Shown here in pieces: positions 1 through 7,902 of a DNA stretch of 28,722 bases (the first letter of the stretch is position 1; the number at the start of each line of letters is the position of its first letter). A program made the position numbers and the translations under genes. The stretch is taken from contig CAZKBP010000053.1 in NCBI GenBank assembly GCA_964551015.1, forward strand, positions 1 through 28,722. Direction: 5' to 3'. The notes beneath the pieces are model-generated. The model searched no databases and was not told the DNA's origin. It saw nothing but the letters and a program-made list of their open reading frames with translations. This DNA is from CAZKBP01 sp964551015. GTDB taxonomy: Bacteria > Bacteroidota > Bacteroidia > Cytophagales > Microscillaceae.

Positions 1-332
1 GTTGAGAAGGCTCGTACAAGCTATTTATTTGAGCATTAAATTCTACATATTGTAGAAATAGCGAGGTAAAAAATTACACGCTAATGAATGTGGAATGAGA
101 ATACTAGGAGAAGAGAGCTACAAACAGGATTTTTCTACAATAGAGTAGCTACTTTTCAACGCGACGTAGAAATTGTTCTCCAATGCGTGGCTGGTCTTTA
201 TGCTTTTGCTCTCTGGTAAGTATCTGATTTTAAATGCCTAAGCTAGATAACCCGAGTTTGGCTTGAATATTTGTATGCTAATCATGAAGCAATTTTTACA
301 ACAGCATCATTTCTTCTAAAAAATATCACTCT
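1..332. other. Intergenic left edge, no gene seen
   Basis: No credible coding region is seen on either strand. The stretch is AT-rich and contains a perfect 7-bp inverted repeat, TTCTACA/TGTAGAA with a 3-nt spacer, at 41-57. TTCTACA recurs near 133 and GTAGAA near 166. It probably holds the promoter of the following DUF1206 gene, but no convincing -7/-33 pair could be assigned. Confidence 0.5.
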
Positions 333-1175
333 ATGAATCGCTATAAACATAAAGCTAAAAGTTATCTGCCCTCCTTCCTCAAGAATGAGCAACAACTCGA
401 AAAATTTGCTCGCTTTGGCTACATCGCCAAAGGAGTGGTCTATTGCATTGTGGGTATTTTGGCTGCCTCTGCCGCTTTTACTGCCGGAGGCCAAACTACA
501 GGTAAAAGTGGAGCAGTCGAGGAGATTCTCCAACAGCCCTTTGGGCAAATCCTGCTCTTTTTGGTAGCTGTGGGTTTGCTCGGGTACGTCGCTTTCAGAG
601 GTACTCAAGCCATGATGGGAAATCTAGGCAATAACGACGACAAAAAAGAGATGGCCAAAAGAATCGGATACGTGGCCAGTGCGATTTCTTATTTGGCTCT
701 CTCCGTCTATTCTTTTTACTTAATTTTCAGTAATAGCGGTGGCGGTGGTGGAGGTAGCTCCAAGAAGTCCTTGATTGCTACTGTTCTCGATTGGCCGGCT
801 GGTTCGTTCATTATTGGTATCATCGCCATTGGTATCCTGATCAAGGGAGTATATCAATTTTACAAAGGGGCTACCGAGAAATTCAAGGAAGACATTCGTA
901 CAGGTGGCTCAAAAATCAGAGATATGTACGAAAAAGTTGGCAAAGCAGGGTATATTTCCAGAGGAATAGTCATCTGTATTTTAGGTTATTTTATGATGAA
1001 GGCCGCCTTAGAATCCAACGCTAATTCGGCCAAAGGTACAGGTGGCGTATTTGATTTCTTACAAAGTACAGGTGGCCCTTGGCTAATGGGATTGATTGCT
1101 TTGGGAATTATTGCTTACGGAATTTTTATGTTCGTAAAAGCCCGCTACGGCAAGTTGAAGCAAAATTTTGCATAA
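333..1175 (+). CDS. DUF1206 domain-containing membrane protein
   Basis: A 280-aa integral membrane protein of unknown function. It shows three tandem copies of the DUF1206 unit, each beginning with a Gly-Tyr motif followed by a hydrophobic helix pair: GYIAKGVVYCIVG near residue 29, GYVASAISYLALS near 112 and GYISRGIVICILG near 206. About six transmembrane segments are expected. A glycine-rich linker of six Gly (around residue 135) separates the second and third units. Three repeats and roughly 270-280 aa are normal for the family. The gene stands alone, ends at its own hairpin terminator (1218-1253) and converges with the DUF2383-like gene. The family has no established biochemical role, so the call is by family only. 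Confidence 0.85.
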   Translation: MNRYKHKAKSYLPSFLKNEQQLEKFARFGYIAKGVVYCIVGILAASAAFTAGGQTTGKSGAVEEILQQPFGQILLFLVAVGLLGYVAFRGTQAMMGNLGNNDDKKEMAKRIGYVASAISYLALSVYSFYLIFSNSGGGGGGSSKKSLIATVLDWPAGSFIIGIIAIGILIKGVYQFYKGATEKFKEDIRTGGSKIRDMYEKVGKAGYISRGIVICILGYFMMKAALESNANSAKGTGGVFDFLQSTGGPWLMGLIALGIIAYGIFMFVKARYGKLKQNFA

Positions 1176-1217
1176 ATCAGAGTTCAATATATAAGTTTAG
1201 TTCAGATTTACATTCGC

Positions 1218-1253
1218 AAATCTGCTTTCCTTTGGGGAGCGGATTTTGTTTTT
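1218..1253 (+). terminator. Rho-independent terminator of DUF1206 gene
   Basis: AAATCTGCT (1218-1226) pairs with AGCGGATTT (1238-1246), one G-T wobble, with further TTCC/GGGG pairing inside. A T-rich tract follows. It sits 43 bases after the stop of the plus-strand gene. Confidence 0.75.
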
Positions 1254-1255
1254 AT

Positions 1256-1287
1256 AAAAAAAATCAGGCACGCTTTATAAGCGTGCC
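1256..1287 (-). terminator. Rho-independent terminator of the DUF2383-like gene
   Basis: A perfect 9-bp stem, GGCACGCTT (1267-1275) with AAGCGTGCC (1279-1287), loop of 3. Read on the minus strand it is followed by a run of eight T (1263-1256). It lies about 70 bases beyond the stop of the minus-strand gene, back to back with the plus-strand terminator. Confidence 0.8.
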
Positions 1288-1355
1288 GTAAGGAGCATAA
1301 TACTTAAAATTCCAGAAATTTAATGCTTGTGATGCTAAACGGCCATCGCTCCTGA

Positions 1356-1805
1356 TTAAAAAGCCTTTTGAAATTTACCCAAATAGCGCATAACTTCACG
1401 AACACGATGTTGCTGATACAATAATTTTGACCTGGTAGTAGATAGTATTTCGTGCTGACCCAATAGCCCTTGGTAGGCGTCTAGAGCTATTTTTTCTCCT
1501 TGATAAGTTTCATCTAATATTTCGGGTTGGCTACGATGGTGAAAGAGTTGGCTTGCATTCACCCATAAATGCTCGAAGTAGCCTACTTTTTTGCCCAATG
1601 CGGTTTGCTCAAGGTCTATGCTTAAATACTGTGCTTCCTGACAAATTTCTTCTAAGAAAGCTCCTCTTTGATAAGCAAGCATTTGATAAAAACCGCCTAA
1701 ATCACTTCCCTTGAGGCACAAGGATGCCTTTTGGTAGCCCATATATGCATCTCTGCAGATATCATGGATATGACTTAGTTCTTCTTGAATCTTACTTTTT
1801 TTCAT
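1356..1805 (-). CDS. DUF2383-like (PA2169-type) four-helix-bundle protein
   Basis: A 149-aa soluble, almost wholly helical protein with no signal peptide. The pattern fits the DUF2383/PA2169 ferritin-like helical-bundle family. It has an N-terminal helix with DICRDAYMGYQKAS (about 15-28), a second helix around LGGFYQMLAYQRGAFLEEI (36-54), then a 'GKKVGYFEHLWVNASQLF' segment, and a later helix with GEKIALDAYQGLL in the position of the family's E-x-x-A-x-x-A-Y motif. Members are ferritin-like in fold but usually lack an obvious di-iron site, and their function is unknown. Start ATG at 1805. It has its own terminator at 1256-1287. The family call is by eye and moderately sure. Confidence 0.65.
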   Translation of the reverse strand: MKKSKIQEELSHIHDICRDAYMGYQKASLCLKGSDLGGFYQMLAYQRGAFLEEICQEAQYLSIDLEQTALGKKVGYFEHLWVNASQLFHHRSQPEILDETYQGEKIALDAYQGLLGQHEILSTTRSKLLYQQHRVREVMRYLGKFQKAF

Positions 1806-2214
1806 AAAGCTTAAAAAATTGTTTTATTAATAGTTTGCATAAGCTAGGCCAGCGATTCAGACCCAATCTTTAATCTTTGAAGTATTGATAATTAAAGCTT
1901 TGAACAATACACATTTAGATTTTCTCGTCAGAAATGAAAACAGCGTGACTACACTCCATTTTTTGCTAGCGAAATGTGTAAAATTGTACACGATATAAGA
2001 ATTTTGCAGAACTACTCTGGGAATTTTCTTCAACTAAATAAAGACCAAATCCATAGGAAATGTTTTGAGTTATCAGCTTATTTAGAAAGAAACTTTTGGC
2101 AAAAAGCGATGCATTGAGTTAGTGATGCACGTGAATCGTATGTTATCTCCCAATGATTTTGATTAGGTTTTCAGACCTTTTGTGATCCTGCTTGTTCACT
2201 AAAAAAAAGAAACT
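1806..2214. other. Intergenic region with one operator-like palindrome
   Basis: AT-rich spacer between divergently transcribed genes, no ORF of note. It contains a 16-bp imperfect palindrome, GTGTAAAATTGTACAC (1976-1991, 7 of 8 half-site positions matching), which could be a transcription-factor site. The promoters for 1805 (minus) and 2215 (plus) must lie here. Confidence 0.4.
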
Positions 2215-3273
2215 ATGAACTCATTCTCGGATATGAACACGTACGCCAAGCGAGTTTTGATTGCCGCAATGGTCGTCTCGCTGGTCATTTTGGGAATACT
2301 TTTCCTAGCCAAAGCATTCAAAGTACTCTTACTTATTTTTGCGGCCACTTTGCTTTCTATTTTTTTTCGGGGAATTGCTCGCTGGCTCGACCACCGCACG
2401 CCGTGGAACATGCAATGGAATTTATTGGTAGCGGTCTTAGGAACTTTGATGATTGCGGGCGGAGGAATCTGGGCTTTATCTCCCAGCATTGCTGAGCAGG
2501 TGAGCAAATTGAGCCAAAAAGTACCCCAAACCATTGAGGAAACCCAAAAAGAGCTGGAAAAGAAAGAATGGGGCAAAAAAGTAGTGAATTATATCCAGCG
2601 ACAAGATTTACTCAAACAGACTCAGGGTCAGGCGCAAAAGTTTTTTTCGGCCGTTTTTGGTATTTTCGGGGTGATTGGTGATTTGTATGTGATTCTATTC
2701 ATGGGCTTGCTGATTATGGCGAATCCTCGCCCCTACGTACAAGGTTTTATTTATCTTATTCCAAAATCAGGGAGAGAACGAACTGCGGAGGTCATCGATA
2801 CCCTTGACCATGCCTTGCGAAACTGGCTAGCAGGCAAGCTCTTATCCATGTTGATTGTGACCATTTTTACCTGGATTGGCTTGTGGATCGTGGGCATCCC
2901 TTTGTCTTTGGTGCTGGGACTTACAGCGGGTCTTTTTGCCTTCGTACCCAATTTTGGCCCTTTGGCGGCACTGGGTCTGGGCTTGATCGTAGCCGCTTCG
3001 CAAGGTGCTTCGGCGATGCTCTGGACGGCCATTATTTATCAGGGTGTGCAATTTGTAGAAAGCAATTTTCTTACGCCCTATATCCAACAGCGCATGATCT
3101 CCTTGCCCATGGCGATGGTGCTGATTGCCCAGTTGGTACTCGGTGTATTTTCGGGAGCATTAGGTCTAATTCTAGCCACGCCTGTATTTGCCGTGCTGAT
3201 GGTATCCATCAAAATGCTGTACGTAGAAGATGTATTAGGAGATCACTCCTTCAAGCTCGAGCCACAGAAATAA
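2215..3273 (+). CDS. AI-2E family transporter (PerM/YdiK-type permease)
   Basis: A 352-aa polytopic inner-membrane protein of the AI-2E transporter family (PF01594, PerM/TqsA type). Two N-terminal hydrophobic helices (about 13-50) and a third (68-88) are followed by a charged, lysine- and glutamine-rich helical segment (about 90-145). Then comes a membrane domain of about five helices (147-335). Family hallmarks are the PNFGPLAALG motif near residue 247 and the downstream Q-F-V-E-S-N-F-L-T-P-Y-I-Q segment. Length is typical. Members have been linked to quorum-signal export or cation/proton exchange; the substrate here cannot be told. The stop lies 8 bp from the convergent S24 gene and no terminator is visible between them. 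Confidence 0.9.
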   Translation: MNSFSDMNTYAKRVLIAAMVVSLVILGILFLAKAFKVLLLIFAATLLSIFFRGIARWLDHRTPWNMQWNLLVAVLGTLMIAGGGIWALSPSIAEQVSKLSQKVPQTIEETQKELEKKEWGKKVVNYIQRQDLLKQTQGQAQKFFSAVFGIFGVIGDLYVILFMGLLIMANPRPYVQGFIYLIPKSGRERTAEVIDTLDHALRNWLAGKLLSMLIVTIFTWIGLWIVGIPLSLVLGLTAGLFAFVPNFGPLAALGLGLIVAASQGASAMLWTAIIYQGVQFVESNFLTPYIQQRMISLPMAMVLIAQLVLGVFSGALGLILATPVFAVLMVSIKMLYVEDVLGDHSFKLEPQK

Positions 3274-3280
3274 GATAAAT

Positions 3281-3790
3281 TTAGTCTTCCTCTTTCAATC
3301 TCTCGATTTCGCTTTTGAGTTCTTCAATCATATTCTCAAGCCGAGAAAATTTTTCAGAATTATGCGGGGTAGTATCAAAAGTTGAAGTAATCTTAGCTTC
3401 AACGACCCAAACTTCCAAAATCTCTGATCTAGTGAGATGGATATCTTGGTAGCGTGCATTATCGCTCCTAAGAATTAACGTCTCTTCGTCTTCTGCCGAA
3501 ACAACTACGCGTTTGGCCAAAAATTCCTCCTCCGTGACTATCACACAAATTATATCTGCAGAAAAGACTTTCCAATCTTCCAAGCGTTCACACACCACGA
3601 TTTCCCCCGGGTAGAGCGCAGGAACCATGCTCTTGCCCTCTATCTCGAACATGCGGTACTCTCCGTCTTCGAAACCAGGAATCTGATAAACTTCTAAGCC
3701 ATCGAGGTGCTTTTTCTTATTCATACCATCGATATAACCGGCCACCGCCTCTTGACGGACAAATGGAATGAGTGTTGGCTGACTTTGCAT
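3281..3790 (-). CDS. Stand-alone S24 (LexA/UmuD-like) peptidase domain protein
   Basis: A 169-aa protein made almost entirely of an S24 LexA/UmuD-type Ser-Lys peptidase domain. The nucleophile lies in EIEGKSMVP (Ser54) and the general-base lysine in FLAKRVV (Lys93). An Ala-Gly pair in AVAGY (17-18) sits where LexA-like proteins cut themselves. The last ~25 residues (145-168) are a charged predicted coiled coil. Normally an N-terminal helix-turn-helix precedes this domain; here none is encoded, because an in-frame TAA lies seven codons upstream of the ATG. It could act as a UmuD-like accessory factor or as a remnant of a phage-type repressor. No umuC or phage gene is adjacent. Confidence 0.8.
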   Translation of the reverse strand: MQSQPTLIPFVRQEAVAGYIDGMNKKKHLDGLEVYQIPGFEDGEYRMFEIEGKSMVPALYPGEIVVCERLEDWKVFSADIICVIVTEEEFLAKRVVVSAEDEETLILRSDNARYQDIHLTRSEILEVWVVEAKITSTFDTTPHNSEKFSRLENMIEELKSEIERLKEED

Positions 3791-4054
3791 AGTTTTTATA
3801 CTTTTTGCTTACTTGTCTGAGAAACTATGGGAGTTATACTGGGCTTCACACGAAAATAGAAACGTGCTTATTTTCATTTTATTATACCTTAATATCTTGT
3901 CTAAGTAAATTATTTTTTCCTTACACAATAATTTGAGACTTGCGCCTTCACTTTTAAAAATAAGAATAATCAAATTATTTCTTGATTTATATCTATACGA
4001 ATTGACTAAAAATCTGGTCTATCTCTATGTATTAACCAGATAAATCCCTTAGTT

Positions 4055-4441
4055 ATGTTCAAATCTATTTGTAAAACCATTGCTTTTTTTCTATTCACCA
4101 GTTTATTGTTCTGCTCTTGTGAGCTAATTGAACTTACCCAAGAAAATGCTCTGCGCGTAAGCGCTTCGGGTTCGTCCAGTAGTCTTTATTTTACGGCGCG
4201 CAATCTGAGTGGTCGCGATCTAAACAATGTTCGCTGGCACGTTAGTGTGGTCAGTGAAGACCAAGAAAGCTTGGGTAGCTACCGAGGAACGCTCAGAAAT
4301 TTGGGAAACGGTCTTTCTCTTTCCGAATCGATCAGTTTTAATGCTTGCCCCTGTTCACGTGCCCACTGTGCCTTCATCACCTTAAAATGGGAGAGCAAAA
4401 GAGGGCGAACCTGCTATGAATGGTGCACGGTCTATTTGTAA
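4055..4441 (+). CDS. Small putative lipoprotein, cysteine-rich
   Basis: A 128-aa protein that I do not recognise. It begins with a lysine-containing n-region, a hydrophobic stretch (9-19) and a lipobox-like LFCSC ending at Cys22, so it is probably exported and lipidated, although the -3 position (Phe) is unusual. The mature part is predicted to be beta-rich (alternating hydrophobics, ASGSSSSLYFTARNLSG onward), resembling a small beta-sandwich. It carries four cysteines in the last third (CPCSRAHC, then CYEWC-type spacing), which could form disulfides in the periplasm. It is monocistronic, followed by a strong terminator at 4481-4518. Confidence 0.6.
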   Translation: MFKSICKTIAFFLFTSLLFCSCELIELTQENALRVSASGSSSSLYFTARNLSGRDLNNVRWHVSVVSEDQESLGSYRGTLRNLGNGLSLSESISFNACPCSRAHCAFITLKWESKRGRTCYEWCTVYL

Positions 4442-4480
4442 AAGCCTTCTTTTCAGCCTCTGAGCGGGGCTACTTCTCCA

Positions 4481-4518
4481 AAAAATCCTCAGGTTTCAAT
4501 CTAAGCCTGAGGATTTTT
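4481..4518 (+). terminator. Rho-independent terminator
   Basis: AAAAATCCTCAGG (4481-4493) pairs perfectly with CCTGAGGATTTTT (4506-4518), and the stem extends inward through TTT/AAG. The A tract before and T tract after make it potentially bidirectional. It ends the small lipoprotein transcript and separates it from the TetR unit. Confidence 0.85.
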
Positions 4519-4571
4519 TATCTTTCTACCCAAAGCTGGGAACCTATGCCTCCGAGAAAGAGTTAGTATTT

Positions 4572-4587
4572 TACCGAACGTTTGATA
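4572..4587. promoter_or_regulatory. Putative TetR operator upstream of the repressor gene
   Basis: TACCGAACGTTTGATA is a 16-bp imperfect palindrome (6 of 8 half-site positions match). It resembles classical TetR-family operators with an ACCGA...TCGGT core. It ends 23 bp before the GTG of the TetR gene. A near-copy occurs at 5178-5193. Confidence 0.6.
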
Positions 4588-4610
4588 ACTAGAAAAATCC
4601 AATAACCAAC

Positions 4611-5171
4611 GTGAGACCACCCAGTATAGACGACCAAACTCTTTACGAAAAGTTAATGAGCGTACTGCGTGCCAAGGGCTACGACGGCTCAAGTCTGGCT
4701 GATTTGGCCCAAGCTTCGGGCTTAGCCAAGGCAAGCCTCTATCACAGATTTAAGAATAAAGAACAGATCGCCTCGGTGGTATTAGATTATGCCAAAGATT
4801 GGGTCAAAGCGCATATTTACGAGCTTTTGCTCAAAAACTCACTCCGCCCCGAAGAAAGACTCAAACAGGTGCTGATTAATATAGAATACTTATATGGTGA
4901 AGGGGAAAAAATTTGCATCCTGCGTGCTATGTCTCTCAAAACTGGACTGGAGCTATTTGGTGAGCAAATTCAGGAAAGTATGCAGTACTGGATCGATGGT
5001 TTTAGTCATCTGGCCAGAGAATTTGGCTTTTCTGAAAAATTAGCTCAGGAAATGGCGCATCAAGCTTTGATTCAAATACAAGGAAGCTTGGTGGTTTCCA
5101 AAGGTTTAGGCTCCAATCAATACTTTAAAAATGCCTTGAAAACTATTGAAAAAATGTTTTTAGAAAAATAA
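4611..5171 (+). CDS. TetR/AcrR-family transcriptional repressor
   Basis: A 186-aa regulator. The N-terminal 60 residues carry the TetR HTH: SSLADLAQASGLAKASLYHR (27-46) with the typical SLYHRFKNKEQI recognition helix and following segment. The remainder is an all-helical ligand-binding domain of the usual size. It starts at GTG; no upstream ATG exists in frame and the next Met is inside the HTH, so GTG is required. An operator-like palindrome lies 23 bp upstream, suggesting autoregulation, and a second lies between this gene and the next. It probably represses itself and the flavin-type split-barrel gene downstream in response to a small molecule; the ligand is unknown. Confidence 0.88.
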   Translation: MRPPSIDDQTLYEKLMSVLRAKGYDGSSLADLAQASGLAKASLYHRFKNKEQIASVVLDYAKDWVKAHIYELLLKNSLRPEERLKQVLINIEYLYGEGEKICILRAMSLKTGLELFGEQIQESMQYWIDGFSHLAREFGFSEKLAQEMAHQALIQIQGSLVVSKGLGSNQYFKNALKTIEKMFLEK

Positions 5172-5177
5172 TTATTT

Positions 5178-5193
5178 TACCGATCGTTCAGTA
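5178..5193. promoter_or_regulatory. Second putative TetR operator
   Basis: TACCGATCGTTCAGTA, an imperfect palindrome (6 of 8 half-site positions match), starts 7 bp after the TetR stop and ends 27 bp before the ATG of the split-barrel gene. It shares TACCGA-CGTT with the site at 4572-4587 at nearly the same distance from a start codon. Confidence 0.6.
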
Positions 5194-5220
5194 ATCACAA
5201 TCCAAAACCCCACAAATCTC

Positions 5221-6138
5221 ATGGAAACGACCTATCACAGCGGAGAAATTGAAGTCCAAAAAATGGCAGGCGAAACACAAATGGCTCAGCGCAACGAGAA
5301 AATAATTGGCGATGCCATCATCCGAGGAGCCATTAATTTTATAGAAAAACAACCCACGGCCATCCTGACTAGCGTAGACGCACAAGGTGGTATCTGGGTT
5401 TCGCTCCTGGTGGGCGATTTTGGCTTTGTCAAAGTGGCAGACGAGCAAACTTTGACCTTTGATAAGTCCAAGATTCACAGCACATCAGCCGATATTTTTT
5501 ACCAAAATATTCAAAACAATCCCGAAGTGGGTTCGCTCTTTATTGAGTTAGACAGCCGCCGGCGATACCGCGTGAATGGTAAGATAGAAAGTACAGATGA
5601 ACAGTTCATCTTGCGGGTGCAGGAGGCTTATCCCAATTGTCCCAAGTATATTCAGCGTCGGGTAGTTTCTTTGCCGGAGCATTTTCAAGCCACACGACCT
5701 GAGATGAGCCAAGGGCAACAGTTAGGTGAAACTGAAAAGTTCTGGATGAGCCAAGCCGATACTTTTTTTGTAGGCAGCCAAAGCATAGAGGGTAAGGTAG
5801 ACGCATCGCATCGAGGCGGTAACGCGGGTTTTGTAGAAGTTTTAGAAGGTGGTGTTTTGAGAATCCCTGATTACCAAGGCAATAGCATGTATAATACTTT
5901 GGGAAACCTTGTCCAGAATCCCAAAGCGGGATTGTTGTTTATTGATTTTGAAAAGGGAGAGACTTTGCAATTAACCGGTAAAGCCGAACTCGCTTTTGGG
6001 CAAGACTCGGAAGCTGATCTGGAAAAAAGCACAGGCACGGGGCGTTTTTGGCTTTTCCGTACGGAGCAGTGGATGCGTACCCGCCATCACCACCAAGTAG
6101 CCTGGGAATTCCTAGATTATTCGCCTTTTAATCCTTAA
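5221..6138 (+). CDS. Pyridoxamine 5'-phosphate oxidase family (FMN-binding split-barrel) protein
   Basis: A 305-aa cytoplasmic protein with the features of the large pyridoxamine-phosphate-oxidase-like proteins. The N-terminal YHSGEIEVQKMAGE motif (5-18) is characteristic. It is followed by two split-barrel units: the first, about 40-135, contains AILTSVDAQGGIWVSLLVG and the LFIELDSRRRYRVNGKI strand pair. The second, about 175-290, contains FFVGSQS, YQGNSMYNTLGNL and GLLFIDFEKGETLQLTGKA. Such proteins bind FMN or a related flavin/F420-like cofactor and are often redox or detoxification enzymes; the substrate is unknown. It is controlled, by inference, by the adjacent TetR repressor. The small CxC gene follows after 35 bp and is likely cotranscribed. 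Confidence 0.82.
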   Translation: METTYHSGEIEVQKMAGETQMAQRNEKIIGDAIIRGAINFIEKQPTAILTSVDAQGGIWVSLLVGDFGFVKVADEQTLTFDKSKIHSTSADIFYQNIQNNPEVGSLFIELDSRRRYRVNGKIESTDEQFILRVQEAYPNCPKYIQRRVVSLPEHFQATRPEMSQGQQLGETEKFWMSQADTFFVGSQSIEGKVDASHRGGNAGFVEVLEGGVLRIPDYQGNSMYNTLGNLVQNPKAGLLFIDFEKGETLQLTGKAELAFGQDSEADLEKSTGTGRFWLFRTEQWMRTRHHHQVAWEFLDYSPFNP

Positions 6139-6173
6139 GTAATGCATCTGTTATTCCCAAAAAAAACAAGACG

Positions 6174-6407
6174 ATGATTAGCCTGACCATTTCTCCACAA
6201 GACCCCCGACAAGAATTTCTTCAAGAGAAACTGGAAAGCCTTTCGCTCGCTCGGAGGGTTTCCTTTGATACAGGTGCTCAGCTTCCTATCTTGGTGCACA
6301 ACGGCAAAACCTATCAAGGCTTGGCATCGGTGCAAGCTTATTTGAACGAGCTAGAAAATTTGGTGGCAGATTGGTACGAATGTACCTGTGATAAATATGA
6401 TTTTTAG
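6174..6407 (+). CDS. Small protein with C-terminal CxC motif, possible thioredoxin/GST-fold fragment
   Basis: A 77-aa protein that I cannot assign firmly. Residues 37-61, LPILVHNGKTYQGLASVQAYL and onward, resemble the second half of a glutaredoxin/GST N-terminal domain (LPxLVxNG...G...I..YL), with a Pro at the cis-Pro position. The N-terminal catalytic CxxC is absent. The C-terminus WYECTCDKYDF has Cys70 and Cys72, which could bind metal or be redox active. It lies 35 bp downstream of the split-barrel gene on the same strand and converges with the anti-sigma gene (10-bp gap). Co-regulation by the TetR protein is likely but inferred. Confidence 0.55.
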   Translation: MISLTISPQDPRQEFLQEKLESLSLARRVSFDTGAQLPILVHNGKTYQGLASVQAYLNELENLVADWYECTCDKYDF

Positions 6408-6417
6408 ATGAACGGGC

Positions 6418-7251
6418 TTATGGTCTCTCCAGTCTTCTCCAATCTGTATCTTGGAAAATCTCGATGGTATCCCCTCCTTCTGCCCACAGGTAGCGCAGAT
6501 CTGGTTCCAAAAACAAAAGTTTAAGGTTTTGGATCTGCACGTCTCCGTACACGTGAAGGGTATCTTCCAAGAGATAGTAAGTCTGCCCTTGGGTTTGAGC
6601 CTCAGGAACGGGTGCCTGGTAATAGCGCAAAACGGGGCGTTGCCGAGAAGCAGCTTGATCACTTCCAGAGAAGCCCATGCTTTGCTTGTAAATATACTCT
6701 GGGATCATGAAAAGCTGTGGAGCCTGAGCCTGCTGATTTTCAGAATTCTTAGGTTGGAGGTTCGCTGGCTGCGCCGTATCACGGCTCTGGGCTTCAAGCG
6801 TGGGGCTATTATCTTGAGACAAAGTTTCAGGCTCAGAGGAGGCAGCGATTTGTTCTTGATTGGTATCGGCTGGGGATAAATTTTCTTCCGCAGACGACAT
6901 CGGCGCTGGTGGCGAGTTGAGCCAATACAAGGCCAGCCCCACGAGCACGAATAAGCTGATGGCCATGATCCATCTACCGGGTTGTTGCCAAAAGAAGTCT
7001 CCTCCCCTACTTCCATCTGGGCCGATGAGGTCTGGATTTTTTTCCAGAATATGGTGGATTTGCCGACGATACTTCTCTTCGTGCAGGGTAGAAGTAATCC
7101 AGCGGTGTGCTTCTTGTTGCGTTTCCAATTCAGTTTTGAGGGCTCGGTCTTGCCCGAGCTTTTCTTCAAAAAACTGACGTTCCTGATGATTTAGGGTATG
7201 TTCTAAATATCTCTCGACCCACTCGGATTGATTTTCTTCATTAATTTTCAT
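6418..7251 (-). CDS. Single-pass membrane protein, probable anti-sigma factor
   Basis: A 277-aa protein with a cytoplasmic helical N-terminus (1-75, including WVERYLEHTLNHQERQFFEE, typical of the short N-terminal helices of Bacteroidota anti-sigma-like proteins). One transmembrane helix (about 94-111, WIMAISLFVLVGLALYWL) follows, then an extracytoplasmic part of ~165 residues. That part is low-complexity, rich in Gln, Pro, Ser and Glu (112-175), and ends in a more ordered beta-like segment (about 185-277) with YYLLEDTLHVYGDVQIQNL. No zinc-binding HxxxCxxC motif is present. The gene starts 13 bp after the sigma-factor gene, the classical arrangement. The flexible external linker would be a natural protease substrate, but that is inference. 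Confidence 0.68.
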   Translation of the reverse strand: MKINEENQSEWVERYLEHTLNHQERQFFEEKLGQDRALKTELETQQEAHRWITSTLHEEKYRRQIHHILEKNPDLIGPDGSRGGDFFWQQPGRWIMAISLFVLVGLALYWLNSPPAPMSSAEENLSPADTNQEQIAASSEPETLSQDNSPTLEAQSRDTAQPANLQPKNSENQQAQAPQLFMIPEYIYKQSMGFSGSDQAASRQRPVLRYYQAPVPEAQTQGQTYYLLEDTLHVYGDVQIQNLKLLFLEPDLRYLWAEGGDTIEIFQDTDWRRLERP

Positions 7252-7264
7252 AATAGCATCACGA

Positions 7265-7855
7265 TTACTCTGTTTTCTTTAATTTTTGTTCTAATAATTT
7301 CTGTAGTTTTTTTCTACACCCAGATATTTTCTTACGGATAAACCCATTCGTATTCCCAAAATGCTTGGCCACTTCGTCGCTGGTTCGCGGTTTTTGATCT
7401 TGTAAAATGGGGAAGTACTTGAACCTGAGCACTTCCTGACAAGAACCGCCGAGTTTTTCCAAAAGTTCTTCCAGCAGTTTGAAGTTCAATTTTATCTCTT
7501 CCTCCTCAGGATAGTAGGTTTCCGAAGGTTCTTCTCCTACGGTTTCGATTAGAAGCGATTTTTGCTTTTGGCGTGTTCGCTCCAACAAAGCATTTTTACA
7601 AATCCCAAAGAAATATTTCTCAAGGCTGGTATGGAGTTGAAAGCTTGTTTTTTCTACCTTTTGCATCAGGCGAATGTAAGCTTCCTGAATGATTTCCTGT
7701 CTCACTTCTCGGCTATCTATCCAGAAATCGCTATACTTTTTCTGGATAAATCTTTCCAAGGGCCGGCTCACTTGTTTGATGAGCGCGATGGCGATTTCTT
7801 CACGACGTTGCTCAGGGCCTTGCCGTAATTCTTCAATGCGTTTATCTTGTTTCAT
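7265..7855 (-). CDS. ECF-type RNA polymerase sigma factor (sigma-70 family)
   Basis: A 196-aa sigma factor. Region 2 lies at about 28-100: REVRQEIIQEAYIRLMQKV is the region 2.1-2.2 helix that contacts core polymerase, and the LEKYFFGICKNALLERTRQ segment corresponds to 2.3-2.4, the -10 recognition helix. An acidic linker (ETYYPEEEEIKLNF) separates it from region 4 (127-192), with LGGSCQEVLRFKYF and the HTH TSDEVAKHFGNTNGFIRKKISGCRKKLQKLL, i.e. -35 recognition. Length is normal for ECF factors. It lies between the M48 gene (47-bp gap upstream) and the putative anti-sigma gene (13 bp downstream). Target promoters may include the divergent CHAT genes (see the shared motif at 9644 and 9727). Confidence 0.87.
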   Translation of the reverse strand: MKQDKRIEELRQGPEQRREEIAIALIKQVSRPLERFIQKKYSDFWIDSREVRQEIIQEAYIRLMQKVEKTSFQLHTSLEKYFFGICKNALLERTRQKQKSLLIETVGEEPSETYYPEEEEIKLNFKLLEELLEKLGGSCQEVLRFKYFPILQDQKPRTSDEVAKHFGNTNGFIRKKISGCRKKLQKLLEQKLKKTE

Positions 7856-7902
7856 GAGTTATATTCTGGCTTTTTCTGATGGTTTTCTTTTAAAACCTTG
7901 TG

